Of a stretch of 64,000 nucleotides of DNA, positions 11,421 through 23,694 are shown piece after piece. The DNA lies in assembly GCA_017979445.1 (NCBI GenBank), contig CM030714.1, positions 16,301,892 to 16,365,891 on the forward strand, read 5' to 3'. Position numbers and translations under genes: made by a program. This stretch comes from Akebia trifoliata. Lineage: Eukaryota > Streptophyta > Magnoliopsida > Ranunculales > Lardizabalaceae. The notes under the pieces are model-generated. The model was given only the letters and a program-made list of their open reading frames with translations, had not been told where the DNA came from and searched no databases. Numbering within the stretch: position 1 is the stretch's first letter; every line of letters begins with the position of its first letter.

Positions 11421-12192
11421 AAAAAACCTTTTATAATGTCCATTCATACTTTAATTGAACAATGACAACTCCTAAACCTGTGTAGATGAACTCAAAATCT
11501 CCCTGAAGGTTTCAAAGCCCGCGTATCTACATAACAATGGAAAATAATTTTTTATAAGTTTTGTTTTCTTCAAAATTTATAGAATTTCGTCCTTTACATT
11601 TATGTGGTGTCAGATCATGTTTTTAGATGCTATAAAGTGATCTCAACAACCTTTAATAAGATTGTAAATCTTGTTAAGTTAGTAAGACTAGGCTTACTCT
11701 AAATCTTAACATACTGTTTCATCCAAAATATCGAATTAACTCGCTCGATTATGTTGTATATTAATCATTTAACTCACTTTCATTACTTATTTAATGAATT
11801 TTATATTTAAATAATTCTAATTTATAATGAAATAAAGTGATAAAAAAATATTTAATCACAAAATCACATATTTAATATAATAAATATTTAAAGTTAATTA
11901 TTTGCATAAAAAAATACATAAAACGAAATTGACTCGATTGAGTCATAGTCGATCTTATCAAAATTCAAGGGTTGAAATTTTTTTTAACAACTCCTAGGTT
12001 TAATACCAAGATAAACTAAACATTATAATTTATTTGAGGAGTTATAACTAACTCTACCGATTCTAATTCCAACTTCGATTAACTCCCGCTTCCAAACACA
12101 TCCTAAAAGACAAAATGAATAGGAGTATTATTGAAAAACAAAAGTATTGGAGAATACTAACATCCTCATGAAGTCTTGGACATTAGCATTTC
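11421..12192. other. Intergenic DNA, nothing recognised
   Basis: AT-rich, no long frame, no repeat arms seen. It may include further decayed parts of the preceding LTR element. Confidence 0.4.
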
Positions 12193-12592
12193 TCATATAT
12201 ATATAGGATGGGGTTCCGTAGACACATAAAGCTACTCATAAAACTACAACGTTTTTGTCTTATATGGTTAAAAAGATTCAGAATATGCTGATTTTTTGTG
12301 AGGATAATCTCTATGGTGAGGGGATCATCCTTGCAAAAAATCATCTCATTCCAAAATTTCTAACCCTATCAAAATTGATTTACAAAAATTAGACAGTCTA
12401 AAATTTTTCAACTTGTAAACATGGGGTTAGAAGTTTCATAATTGGCTGATTTTTGGCAAGGATGATCTCCTCACCATAGAGATCATCCTCACAAAAAATC
12501 AGCCTATTCCAAACATTTTTGCCCATATAAGACAAAACACGTTGTAGCTTTATGAGTAACTTTATGTGTATACGGATCCTAATCCATATATA
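12193..12592. mobile_element. MITE with near full-length inverted arms
   Basis: Left arm about 12193-12380 and right arm about 12405-12592 are reverse complements at roughly 80-85 percent by eye. Shared phrases, read in the left direction, include ACACATAAAG, CATAAA(A/G)CTACAACG, GTCTTATATGG, CTGATTTTTTGTGAGGAT and TCTCTATGGTGAGG. Flanks are TA-rich on both sides, so a target duplication cannot be set. No coding capacity; the minus-strand frame at 12398-12628 is a by-product of the right arm. Confidence 0.8.
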
Positions 12593-12617
12593 TATATATA
12601 AAAGAGAGAGAGAGAGG
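12582..12617. repeat. TA then GA microsatellite
   Basis: TA dinucleotide run followed by a GA run, sitting between two adjacent MITEs. Confidence 0.8.
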
Positions 12618-12820
12618 TTGTGATCCATAGACGCATGACAAATGACTCATGTGAAAACACATGATCTCAATCGTATAAATGTGAAATCCAACGGTCAAGA
12701 TTTATATATCCAGACCAATCTTGAGAATACTTATCTTGGTAATAACTGTTAGATTTTGTATTTAAACAATTGAAATCATGTCTTTTTCCATGAGTCATTC
12801 TTCAATAGTCATTGAATCCT
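12613..12820. mobile_element. Inverted-repeat element (MITE), second in tandem
   Basis: Left arm starts near GGTTGTGATCCATAGACG; right arm ends near CATTGAATCCTGACC. The arms share, on opposite strands, AATGACTCATG, ACATGAT(C/T)TCAAT, AAAATCTAACAG/AAATCCAACGG and CAAGATT. Arms are about 85 bases with a short centre. A TA run flanks it on the right (about 12828-12846). Confidence 0.75.
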
Positions 12821-12917
12821 GACCATATCTATATATATATATATATTAATCACAACATCCTTACTTCAATTTCATTTAGTAAAAACAATTAAAAATCATT
12901 ACTTCAAAATAAATATT

Positions 12918-13188
12918 GAGGCCATCTTTTTGGAAGAAATGAGCTCATTGCCTTGTTTATGAAGAGACACCACCTTGAGAGAAAGAGAATCTTCAAAGGA
13001 AATGTGCAAAGGAGGACCACCATTAAAGTCAAATTTTATGATTACAATCCTCACCAATAAACACCACAAGTACAAAATCTCAATGTTAGAAATATCCTCC
13101 CAAAGATAAATGGGAAAAAGAGTATTTGGATGAAACCATGATGAACTTGAGATGACAAGAAATGTAGAAAGAAACAAAGAAAATGATG
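12918..13188. repeat. Direct duplication, copy 1
   Basis: Direct repeat partner of 13905-14212. Shared in order: GAAGAAATGAG(C/T)T, ATTGCCTT, GTACAAAATCTCAAT, TTAGAAATATCC, ATGATGAACTTGA, ATGACAA and GTAGAAAGAAACA. The copies carry different indels, so the duplication is old. Function unknown. Confidence 0.6.
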
Positions 13189-13904
13189 TGGGTGGGTGGG
13201 GTGTACTCCCTCAACTAATAAGCCCAAAGTTGTGATGCCAACATGATATCAGAACAATGTTTACCATATTATATGTTTCCATGAGATACATATGATATTA
13301 AAAAAATTATTATTTGACATACGTGAGAAAACATGGGTAGCTTGGACATACCCTCCAATTTTAGTGAATATTTGACACATCAATGTTTTCAACCTGATCA
13401 CATAGTTTCTTGACTATAGTCTTTTATGAGAGCCTGATAGAAAATGATCGAGGTACAAAAGTCTTTAGCATGTTGTCAAAACTCTTGATTTTTTTTTATT
13501 ATTATCAAATATCCATCATCTTCAACCTTAGTTTTTTTTGTCACTTGTTCTCCACAAAATCTGATTAATTGTTCAATTTTCTCAACTATTTTGTTTTTTG
13601 AATCAATGAAAAAAAAAGTCACACGTGATGATTTTTCCAAATAAATCTAGGGTAGATGACAATGAATTTTTGGGGGAAAAACAAATCAAAGAACTTAAAA
13701 GAAATCAAAAACCTTAAAAAAGAAATTGAAGAAGAAAGGCAATGGGGAGAAGGGGGATAGGAGCCTTTTGCAAGATATCATAGATAAGGATATTTTGATC
13801 ATCTTTTATGGGTCCATCATAGAAGACCATGATCAAGGGGGGGACAATGCAGAGTAGCATCTCTTTGATGACCATTTACCATTGATATTTCATGGATGAA
13901 GTCT
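13189..13904. other. Spacer between the two duplicated blocks
   Basis: AT-rich, no gene or repeat recognised. Confidence 0.4.
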
Positions 13905-14212
13905 TTTTTGAAGAAATGAGTTAATTGCCTTATTCTACTAAGGAGAGACCCCACCACCATTGTATGTGTGTGTGAGAGAGAGAGAAAAAGAGATTATATC
14001 GAGTCAAAATTCAATGATTACAACAGTCCTCAACTATCAGCCCAAAACCCACCTTATGGGTCAGTACAAACACTAAAAGTACAAAATCTCAATATTAGAA
14101 ATATCCCTTTAATGACACTAAGGGGAAAAAAAAAAAAAGGGGAAGTTGGATGGAAACTATGATGAACTTGACATGACAACAAAGGTAGAAAGAAACAGAA
14201 GAAAATGATACC
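13905..14212. repeat. Direct duplication, copy 2
   Basis: Second copy of the block at 12918-13188. It contains an additional GT/GA simple-sequence stretch (about 13962-13984) and a 12-A run near 14128. The plus-strand frame at 13968-14162 has no counterpart in copy 1, which argues against a gene. Confidence 0.6.
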
Positions 14213-14791
14213 CCCCTTCACCTTAGCCTGTAAATTTATATGATGTTGAACCTATTTTGATACTGTTATTCTTAGAACTTAGGGCTGCTAATTTCAATCT
14301 CTTAAGTTTTTAAATTTAATGCAAAATTGATCCGATCTGATAACAGTCATATCAGGTTGAATTATAATCAATTCCAATTTCTTATATAAATTATAAATTA
14401 CTTTTATTTATTAAAGAAAAATGTATACTGTAAATTACATACTTTCTCACATTTTATTAGATGAGGACCTATATAATTATGACATGATTGATTCAAAATT
14501 AATCTAATAAATTATCAAATCAGATCCTTAATGAAATCCAAATCCTCAATCTCGGTCGGAAGTTATTGGACCAGCTTTTAGGTCTAATCTGATTCATTGA
14601 AAACCCTAGTCGTCGAATCCTTAATCAAAAGATGTAGGATAGGCTTGTTAATCCTGTTCCTCTATTCAATTCCATGAAATACAAATTGGTATGATCGGGT
14701 TCATGGACAAACATATGAGTTCATTTTCATGAGTTTATAGATCCCAACTAGGTCAAAGCGAATCATACAAATAGACCTAAAATCTATTTTT
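14213..14791. other. Intergenic DNA, nothing recognised
   Basis: AT-rich; no features beyond short runs. Confidence 0.4.
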
Positions 14792-14805
14792 CGTGAGTTC
14801 ATTTT

Positions 14806-15068
14806 TTTTTTTTTTTAGGTATCCCTGTAGATGGCGGATCTGGCCTATTTCTCGGCTTTACCCCAATCCATAGGCTAGGCCAAGGTCTTGTCCAAGGATT
14901 AGTCTCAGAGCATGTGTAACACCCACACATAACACGCATCAAGTGAGGGTGCACCCTCACAGATGTCCCCTAAGAAATTAAAGCTTAGATTGGGTATTGA
15001 ACTCACAACCTACGGGTATCAACCTCTTATCGATCTGAAATTGCCATTGAGCCAACCCTTTGAGGTTA
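14806..15068 (-). mobile_element. tRNA-derived SINE with a 14-bp target-site duplication
   Basis: On the minus strand the element begins near 15068. It has a Pol III A box (TGGCTCAATGGC, about 15047-15058) and a B box (GTGAGTTCAATACCC) about 45 bases further in, the layout of a tRNA-derived SINE. It ends in an A-rich tail (seen as T from 14802 to 14816). The flanks carry identical 14-mers, CGTGAGTTCATTTT, at 14792-14805 and 15069-15082, which marks target-primed insertion. No coding capacity, so it depended on a LINE for mobility. Confidence 0.85.
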
Positions 15069-15082
15069 CGTGAGTTCATTTT

Positions 15083-16379
15083 CATTATGTAATTGGTGTG
15101 ACTTGTGGGTAGGGAAAGCCTATCCTTATTGGAAGCACTTATAAGTGGAGGATAACGTAAACATGACAGAATCATTTTCTTAACTAACAAATAGACCCGA
15201 AATCTTAAGATAAAAAAATTTCTCCTCTAAACATGTGGCGTGGGCACATTTTAATTGAATTTGAAGGTATTCTTGGTAGCCCTACCTAAATATCCACTCA
15301 ATTATTATATAACAATTAATTTATATTTAAAAAATGTAAAATAAAATAGTCTAAATTTTAAATTAAATAGTTTAAAAAAAAAAATCTCTCTCGTTGATAC
15401 TGATATTTCATGGTCGTTGTAAGGTTCCTTTCAATTACTTTAAGAAATTTCCTTCCCGTGGAGAACCATTTTTTATAGAATATAATAATAATAGTAATTA
15501 AAGTTAGAAGTCTCAATAATTTAATTTCTTTTATTTCTCTCTTTTTGTTATATGGTTTTATAAATAAGGCCGATGAAGCATTTCAGTCTCTTTTGAAAAG
15601 AGGGACACTCAAGCTCATTTTTTATATCTTCTCCTCTCTCTCTAATTCGTCAAGTAAACTCAAAACGAGAGCGAGTCAACTCAATAAAAAAAATTCAAAC
15701 ACAATGTAGATCCCAAACGCTAAGTTGTCATTTGAATCAATGAGCCGTCATGTGACCCAATGTGAATCTGGTCCAGACTCTAAATGGTCCTCCATAGACC
15801 ATATGTAATATTTTTACATTTAATATAATTCTATTTGAGCTTTCTAGTCGAGTTACTATCATCTAATTGACTCCATGCATTCGGCATTCAAGTGAACTCT
15901 TGAGTTTTTAAAACAATGCTTTACAGCACCAAAGAGGGAAAAAAATAAAAATCCGTGTCAACTCAACTAAGGCAAATATATAAAAAGAAATTGTTCATTA
16001 TCAATTATGGTAAAAAAAATTTAAATTTAGGAGCGTGTGGAATGTGCAAGACCTCAATTGAGCACTACAAACATCCAAAATCATAGATTTTTAAAGATAT
16101 CTTTAAATGTTATCCTATTTTAGTTTTTAATAGAAAAAAAGAAAATAAAAAAGGATTTTTTTTTTTTTTAATAACTTTTGGGATTATATGTTATATTTGT
16201 TGTAAATTTAATTATTTTCAAATTTTCAAATACAAAGTGATTTTGATTATAAAATGTTGTATTATTAGTTTTTATCAATTTTAATATTATCAAACACAAA
16301 AGTAATTGTTTTTACTTGTTTAGCACACAAGTGATGAGTTTTTTACTTTTTCTCTAAAACATTTAATCATAACAAAGAC
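15083..16379. other. Intergenic DNA, nothing recognised
   Basis: AT-rich, frequent homopolymer A/T runs, no coding or repeat structure seen. Confidence 0.4.
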
Positions 16380-17090
16380 TAGTTGTGTCTTTATCTATTA
16401 TCTTGCTTTACTTATGTAGTAAGATTGAAAAGGATAGGAGGCCCATAGACATACAAGGGCCCAAGAGGAAAATCTAAGGTTCTAATTGGAATTTAGATTC
16501 ATTGATTCAAAAATCTTAATGTGCATGTACAATTTACACATAGAAACTTTTTGTATTTCTTTTATTATGTTCTTGAGTTGCCATAAAATTACTTTTCTTC
16601 TCATCTTCTTCAAAAGAAGCAATATGAACTATTCAAACTTGTCAACCATTGTGAGTGCACGCTTGGTTTGAGATTCCGATTGTTTTACTCTGGAGGGTAC
16701 TCCACTATAACCTATTGCACCAAGATATAGTTTTTGTGGGGCACGATATACTCTTAAGGGCAGTGATTCATCAGGCCTCAATTGTTCTTATTTTTTTTTT
16801 TCTTGCATTAATATTTTTTTTAACAATCTTAAGAGTATATTGATGGATGTTGTAATGGCTACTGTGAAGTCTCTTCTGGATGTTTCAAATGTTGAGCAGT
16901 TCAACGATACCTTCTTCAAACATTGGTAAGAAATGATCTCTTACTCACTAGACATGGTAAACTAACTCACATCTTAATAGAAACTAGGCTTATAGAAGGT
17001 ATGAAAAATTATCAAGAACTCTCAAAACATTGAGAGGGAGGTAACAAAATATGTAGGCACACTATTCTTAGTACTCTTTCTAACGGACTG

Positions 17091-17129
<39 letters not shown>

Positions 17130-17710
17130 ACTACTAAGGAAATTTGAGAAAATTTAGTTAAAAAAAATATGTTTTAAAATATGCTAGAAACGAAAAATAT
17201 GCCATAGAAAATTTTATGAATTTTCAAATGACTGAGGATAAAGATGTATCGTCCCAAATCCATAACTACCATCTTATTATTAATGACCTTAAAAATGAAG
17301 ACATTCCTCTACCCAAATCCTTTGTCGTAGATTTTCTTATTCAGAAATTACTTGAATCCTGGAAAGACTAAGAATAGTCTGTACACAAAAGAAAATACAT
17401 TAGCTTTGAGGATGTGATTGTTCACATTCAAATTGAAGAAAAAAATAGAATTAGAGACAGATCAGAAAAGGCCAAAGAATTAACTTCTAAGGCCAATTTA
17501 TTAGAAATCAAACCTTATAATGATAAACCTAAGAAATCGCATAACAAAAATTTTAAACCTAATCAAATGTTCCCTAACCCTACCTTCAAGAAAAGGTTAC
17601 AAAAACCCCACTTTATAATGATATTAAATTCCTTATTTTTAAAGACATTTAAATCACGATCAAGAATAGTGTCTTGTTCTCATAGAATAAGAATGGTGTC
17701 TACGTGGTAA
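16380..17710 (+). pseudogene. Ty1/copia remnant: leader and decayed gag
   Basis: 16435-16520 resembles 52560-52650, the 5' region of the copia element at the right end (shared AAGAGGAAAATC(C/T)AAG and TTGG(A/G)ATTT(A/G)GAT). A gag start MATVKSLLDVSN lies near 16857. After a TA microsatellite and degeneration, gag continues at about 17130-17630 (KTTKEIWENLVKKY, then FMNFQMTEDKDVSSQIH, then FEDVIVHIQIEE), the usual pattern of copia nucleocapsid genes. Stops (for example near 17370) and frameshifts abolish coding. Zinc knuckle, protease and pol are absent. Confidence 0.7.
17093..17128. repeat. TA microsatellite
   Basis: About 17 TA units interrupting the decayed copia gag. Confidence 0.9.
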
Positions 17711-18277
17711 ATTTTAGACAGTGTTTAAAACACAAGGGTTCCTAAACAAATCATGCATGCAATCCTATATATTTTAAATCCAATCAAAATGTGCCATGTG
17801 TCACATAAGAACACGACACCATTCTAGATTGTGATTCTTTCTAAATAACATTATCTTTTAAGAATATTAGTAGAAAAGTATTTACTTTATGTTTTTAAGT
17901 AAAGTAGTACTGTATTCGAAAAGTAGTTATTGGAAAATTCATGGATAAATGAGTTCCACCATTTGATTGCACCTATAAAAAAAAAAGCAGAAAGAGTTAG
18001 TTTTGAGTCTTGAAAACAACATTAGGAGGTTGGAAAATCATTTTGGTTCAAAGGGTGGACTAGTTACCAGTTGCATCCCAACCTTAACTACACTTTTGTA
18101 GAGATTAACATAAAGAGCTACTTCTGCAATTTTTTAAAAGAGTGCTAATTTAATATTGTTATGAGATACACTTCTAAGGAGAAGGGAAGGTAGTTAACCT
18201 TTTTTGTGGGGATGCTAGAGGGAACAAAAAGAATTGAGTGCCACCCTATTTATTTATTTATTTATTTATTTTTCAAT
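17711..18277. other. Unannotated spacer with TTTA microsatellite
   Basis: Nothing coding. TTTA repeats (about six units) at 18246-18271. Confidence 0.5.
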
Positions 18278-18440
18278 TGTGCTGGAGTAACATTGAAATT
18301 AACATCGTTTCACACATTGGTGTGGACAAAACCATAGATGCTTCTCACTCGAATCTTGATGAAAAATCATCTCTGGTTCTATACACACATCCACATCAAC
18401 AATGTGTGAAATGATGTCAATTGAACGTTACTTGAGCGTT
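18278..18440. mobile_element. Inverted-repeat element (MITE)
   Basis: Arms of about 55 bases at 18278-18335 and 18380-18440. Read inward, both contain AGTAAC(A/G)TT, TTGACATC or TTAACATC, and TTTCACACATTG. A 50-base centre separates them. Confidence 0.7.
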
Positions 18441-19503
18441 TCCCTTTCTTCTTCTTTTTTTTGCATTCATAGAAATGGAGTGCAAGGAAGGATTTTTTTA
18501 CGTGACGGAGTGCAATTGGTAATAGGTGATGTGCAACTAGTCTCTCCCTAAATGATATTAAGTAACTTAGGTAAAATTGATTGACCCCCGAGTCACCATG
18601 AAATTTTACTGAGTCGAGTTGACTCTGCCAGACTTTTGCGGTGGGGGAGCTTTATACCTGTGATTCAATCTTTGACATTTTTTTTATTTCTCGAAGTTAG
18701 GATAAATTGCAGGAAACCTACCAGTCCCATTAGAGTAGGAGACCAGCTTTTATGTCTAAAACATTGAAGTTGAAGAGCTCTTTAGGACACAAAATTGCTT
18801 TTTTCAGAAATTATTTTCTGATAAAGAAAGGCCTAAACATCAGAAAGCAATAAAAATGAAAGATGTATTTTTTCATCTTTTAACTGAGTAAAGCACATTG
18901 CACATGAACAAAGCCAAGAACTTCTTTAGTTTAACCAAAACAAAACTTTGTCTGAGTCACTAAAGTCGCATCTTTTCAAGAAAAAATTGGTTTGTGGGTC
19001 CCATTTGGAGATGGGTTGAGATCGCAAAAATACCAGAATTGTCCCAACTCTTGAATCAATAGTCCAACAAATAACTGTTGAAAAAGGAAACTTCTCTTCA
19101 ATCACGTGGTGGCTGCATTTTTAATTTATGGTTCACAGAAGCACCAGAATTAAATTATATTACGTCTTTCAGTCTTACTAATAAGTCAGATTAATTAAAA
19201 TATTTTATATCTAATTAAAAGATATAAAAAAAAAAAAAATTTAGGTCAAAATCAACTCAACTTTATATAACCAACTAAAGAATATATAAATCTCTCAATC
19301 CCATTTCTCTTTTTCTCGGCAAATCAATAGAAATCTTGACAAAATAATGTGGAATATGAAATTTTTTTTTGAATATTAATTTTTATTTATTTGATGTCTT
19401 TATATAATTTTTTAAAATTATTAATTGCATCGCATGCCCTTTTATCCATATTATATATTGTATATATATGTTTTGAAATTTTGTATAAAACTTGATTTAA
19501 AAT
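18441..19503. other. Intergenic DNA, nothing recognised
   Basis: AT-rich, no gene, no clear repeat arms. Confidence 0.4.
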
Positions 19504-19510
19504 ATGCCTA

Positions 19511-19601
19511 TTCTTTTTTTGGGTGGACTTGAGCCCATGACGTCAAAGTTGTTTTTGCAATGTGTCAAACCAAGTGAGCTATGGCCCTAAGCCCTTAAAA
19601 G
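19511..19601 (-). mobile_element. Short tRNA-like SINE fragment
   Basis: On the minus strand, an A-box-like TAGCTCACTTGGTTTG is followed by a B-box-like GGGCTCAAGTCCA and then an A-rich end. The 7-mer ATGCCTA occurs at both edges (19504-19510 and 19602-19608), consistent with a target duplication. Only about 90 bases long, so it is a minimal tRNA-only element or a 5' piece. Confidence 0.5.
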
Positions 19602-19608
19602 ATGCCTA

Positions 19609-20271
19609 CTTATCAATATGACATGTAATGGTTCACACACTCATTATGTCATGTGCTTTGCTGTGTTTGCTGTCGTTTATCACAATAGATTGAGAGATAC
19701 AATTTTCTTGTTTTCCCATCAGTAATCGCAACGAAACCTTCTCACTACCAGATGAAGTAGTTTATTAGAGGACTCCATAATCAAAGTGTTGGGGTTTTCT
19801 TGAGATCGAGTTCATCAAACCCTCTCTCAAGCACGGTCTAAATTTTCATGTTCCCACAATGGATGGTGATACTAAAAATGATTAAATCAAACTTCTAGAA
19901 TTTACCAAAATTTGGCTGATTTTAAATAATAAAAAAAAATATGGAATTTAATGGTTAGAATCTAGGAGTCGGGAAAAAGAAATTATTCGAGACTCTTAGG
20001 GGCATTAGCTTCAAGCTTGTTTGTTCAGTAAATCCACTAAAATCTTCGAGACTAACTTAAAAAGAAAATAATTGGAATGCTTCAACTTGATTCTAACTTG
20101 TCTTTGATGAGTTCATCATTAATTGACTTGAGCATCAAATGTGTTTTAAGATGTAAACATAACTCTTAGGACATTTAGCATAAAAAATCCATAGATTTAA
20201 TTATGACAACGATTAAAAAGGGTCATTTTTTTTTAATACTCAAAATAAGGGTATTTGGTATGGTAACTCAT
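19609..20271. other. Intergenic DNA, nothing recognised
   Basis: No coding or repeat features seen. Confidence 0.4.
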
Positions 20272-21270
20272 GTTTGTGGACAAAAATACTATTATCTATA
20301 ATTTCTATAAGAAATTCTTCCTAAATAATCTTATAAATTTTAACTTTCTCCCTCCCAAAATTTATTTCATCGAAATAGAAAGAGAATAGATTTATCTACC
20401 AAAACCTAATAAAAAGTCATTGGAGTACACCAAAAAACTCTGGATTTAAGGAACTATAGTGAATCTTGTAAATCTATGCAATCTCATGTTCAATCCTCAA
20501 TCAATAAAAGATTTTCACAAAAAAATTATCAATCTCTCATCTATTTCTTTCATTTTTTTTTAAATCATTTATATTTTCTTTTATAATCTTGATACATTTC
20601 TCTTCTATAATTATGTAAATGCAAAATGATAGGGGGAAAATTTTGATTTTACGAAAATTTTGCGATTTTGGTCATCAAATTTACTCAATGTTGAACCTTG
20701 GCACTGGATTATTGAATTATAACATCAAGGCTCAACGATACATATCATTAAAGTTCGACGCTATGAACATTTTCACTTATAGAAGCTTTTGTTAGATAAT
20801 TTCGATGAGGTTCAACAATAGGTACCGTTGAACCTCGACATTATAATAAATTCCATCTTCAAGATTCAAGACTAGGTAAATTTTATGAATAAAACCACAA
20901 CAATATGTAAAATCAAAATTTTCCTACTATTTTCCATTTATATAATTATGGAAGAGAAATGTATCAAGTTTATAAGAATATATAAACGATTAAAAAAAAA
21001 AAATAGAGGAGAGATTGATAAATTTTGGTGAAAACCTTCAATAGATCGTTAATCGAATACGAGAGTAAGATTCACTATAGTTCCTTAAATCGAGAACTTC
21101 TTTGGTATACTCCAATGATTTTTTTGGTGGATTTTGGTGTATAGAATGAATCTCTCTCCCTCTCTTTTCTATTTTGAGGGTATAAAATGTTTGGAGGGAG
21201 GAAGTTACAAATTAGAAGATTATTTATTAAGAATTTTTAGAAAAATTATAGGTGAGAGCATTTCTATCCT
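20272..21270. mobile_element. Large foldback element, about 1 kb
   Basis: Left arm about 20272-20655 and right arm about 20895-21270 are reverse complements over almost their whole length at roughly 80 percent by eye. Shared blocks read from the left: CTATAATTT, AATAATCTT, TCATTGGAGTA(C/T)ACCAAA, GATTTAAGGAACTATAGTGA, ATCAATCTCTC, GATACATTTCTCTTC and AAAATTTTGATTTTAC. The centre has two further hairpins: 20690-20700 with 20726-20736 (11 bp, one mismatch), and GAGGTTCAAC at 20807 with GTTGAACCTC at 20827. No transposase. Ends and target duplication could not be fixed. Confidence 0.8.
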
Positions 21271-23694
21271 AAAAAAAGGAAAAAAAAAAAGAAAAAAAAG
21301 TGGTCCTTTTTTTTATTGCCATAAATCTATGGAATTTTTTTCTGGTAAAAGTTCTACCTCTTATATGATATAAATACTAATTTCTGTAACTCATGTCCCA
21401 AAGCATAAGCCACTTACTAGTAATGTAAAAAAAATAAAAATCAATTTAATGCAATTCTCCAAAGATTTTCTTCAATTTATCAATTTAAAGGAGTTTTTTT
21501 GAGTTGACAAGTGATTTCTAAGTATAGCTTTAATTTAGTAAAGACTTCCTACTTCGATAGGAAGCATGACATATACAAAAGTGAGAAATGACTTGAACCC
21601 ACTCCCTACTTCTAACATTGGGAGGAATTTGATGGAACTTAAGTTATTTATTTTTGAAAAAAAAATCCACTCCACGAAAAACATTTATGGAACATTTATA
21701 CTAAATTCTTCCAAAATCCCGATTGTGAAAAAGTGATTCTATCGGAATTTTCGATAGTCATTATTTTTTGTTCACAGACAACTCAGTACTTGTCACGTCA
21801 AGCATACAAAGTTAGTTTTGTAACTATTAAGAGTATTTTTGTAAATTAGGAATACCATTCAACACATGTGGGTATATGTGATTGGCGGATCCCAGATTTG
21901 ATTTCTGTGAGCAAAATATTTTTGAATTTCCTATGGGCAGGCATGCTTCTATAAAAGCACCTTTGAAAGAAAGAAAAAAAAAAAAAAAAAGTTAGGCCCA
22001 CACATGTAAATTCCACATGGATATCATGCTTGTTCGACCCAATCCAATTTTTCCATTAAGAAAAACTCTTATGATGGCACTAGCCAACCTTAGTTTACCA
22101 ACGGAAAATGACATTTCAGTTAAAATTCTCTCTAAGCATCCTTAGTTTTCATACTATATAGCTAAGAAGCGAACTCTATATTTCACACATTGAAAGATTA
22201 TTCTCCCACTAATTCAATTTATTATTATTATATTCGAATCTTATAACATTGATTTGAAGTTGAAAATTCTGACATTTTCCTTGACCCGTTAACTTTTTAT
22301 TCAAAACTTAATAATAGAGTAGACTCATTTTCTTTTACAGTTATTACATTGTTGACAATTATGGTTATACAGTTGAGTTTTTCAAATCCTTATTCACACA
22401 CACACAACCTCGCAATTCAAAGTAAAAAGTTTTTAAAACTCAATTTTACCAAATCCAATTTATAGTTTTATTAAAACTATGTATTCAGTTTTCCTAAAGT
22501 AACTTTATTTATATTCATATAAGGATATACTTGCAAAATCGACATTTCAGTAGTTGTACCAGTTGATTAAAAAAAAAAAATCCGATCCAACCCAATCGGA
22601 CCATTGGTTTGATCCTTTTTTTAAAATACAGATATTAATTGGTGAACTTTCATATAACTCTTCTTATTAGCATCATAGTTTATGCAATATGCTTTTTATT
22701 ATCATTTTCTTAATAGTATATGTATTTTGGGTGAAAATCGAATTTTCTATTTTCAATAATAAGTGAAATGGTTGGTCGTCCTATCTGAGTCTTGATAATC
22801 ATGTTTTGAAATCATTTAAATAAATAAAATTTCAAACCTTTTTATTCTTTAAAGATATTTTTGTAATTTCATTTATTGGGTATTATCATTTTTTTTATCT
22901 TAAAGGAAGAAAAACAAAATTACTTATATATATATATTCTTTTTAAAGGAAGAAAAATAAAATTACTTAAAAGACATTAATAGAGGGATTTCTTTCTAAA
23001 TAGTCCCTAAGTTTGATGTGATTTCTTAATAATCTATTTAATAAATTTTTTCTTTCTTATATAGTCCTTCATTTCATTTCCCACATGTCTCATGATTGAG
23101 TGTCCTAACCATTTGAAGTCATTGATTTTATTAAAAAAAGTTCATTTTTTGGCATCTCAATTGCATTTCAAAAACTCCATTCCGTAAAAAAGGATCTAAA
23201 ATGGAAGAAGAAGACATTTTCAAAGATTTTTTCACTTTTATTCTTAGTTTTTAGATGAAAATCAATCAAAATTAATTTTTTCGGATTAAAATCATCTAAA
23301 CAAGTTATTATCTCAAGTTTTTAATTGATTTTTTAATGTATCTTAATTGAAAAGAACTCAAAAAAAAAAAAAAAACAAATGAGTGAATTTTAGGAGTGCT
23401 CACCATTTTATTAACTGTCGAGTTAGACAATATACAAAAAATTAGTGAACTCAACAATACATAGTGGTGAGTATGATAATAAAAGTTGTGAACTCGATAA
23501 TAAATTTAAAAAAAAAAACTGAGTTTAGCTAATAATAAAAAACCCTTAAGAAAGAAGAAAGTTTACTCAAAGATTAATTGAAAAGAAATCCCCTTGCGAG
23601 GGTCCTTTAAATAGTTTTCTCAAGAAAAGAATATATTTTTCAAACCTTCAATTGCATTTTTTTATACCAGTTTAAAAGAACACTCATGCTCAGG
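21271..23694. other. Long intergenic stretch
   Basis: No gene recognised. A 42-base unit is duplicated near 22901-22970 (AAAGGAAGAAAAA(C/T)AAAATTACTTA twice, with a TA run between). Otherwise AT-rich sequence with poly-A and poly-T runs. Confidence 0.4.

Noticed and set aside
14990..15060. Possible tRNA gene on the minus strand
   Set aside because: A and B boxes are present, but no foldable acceptor or anticodon arm was found, and the block has an A-rich tail and flanking 14-bp duplication, so it is a SINE head.
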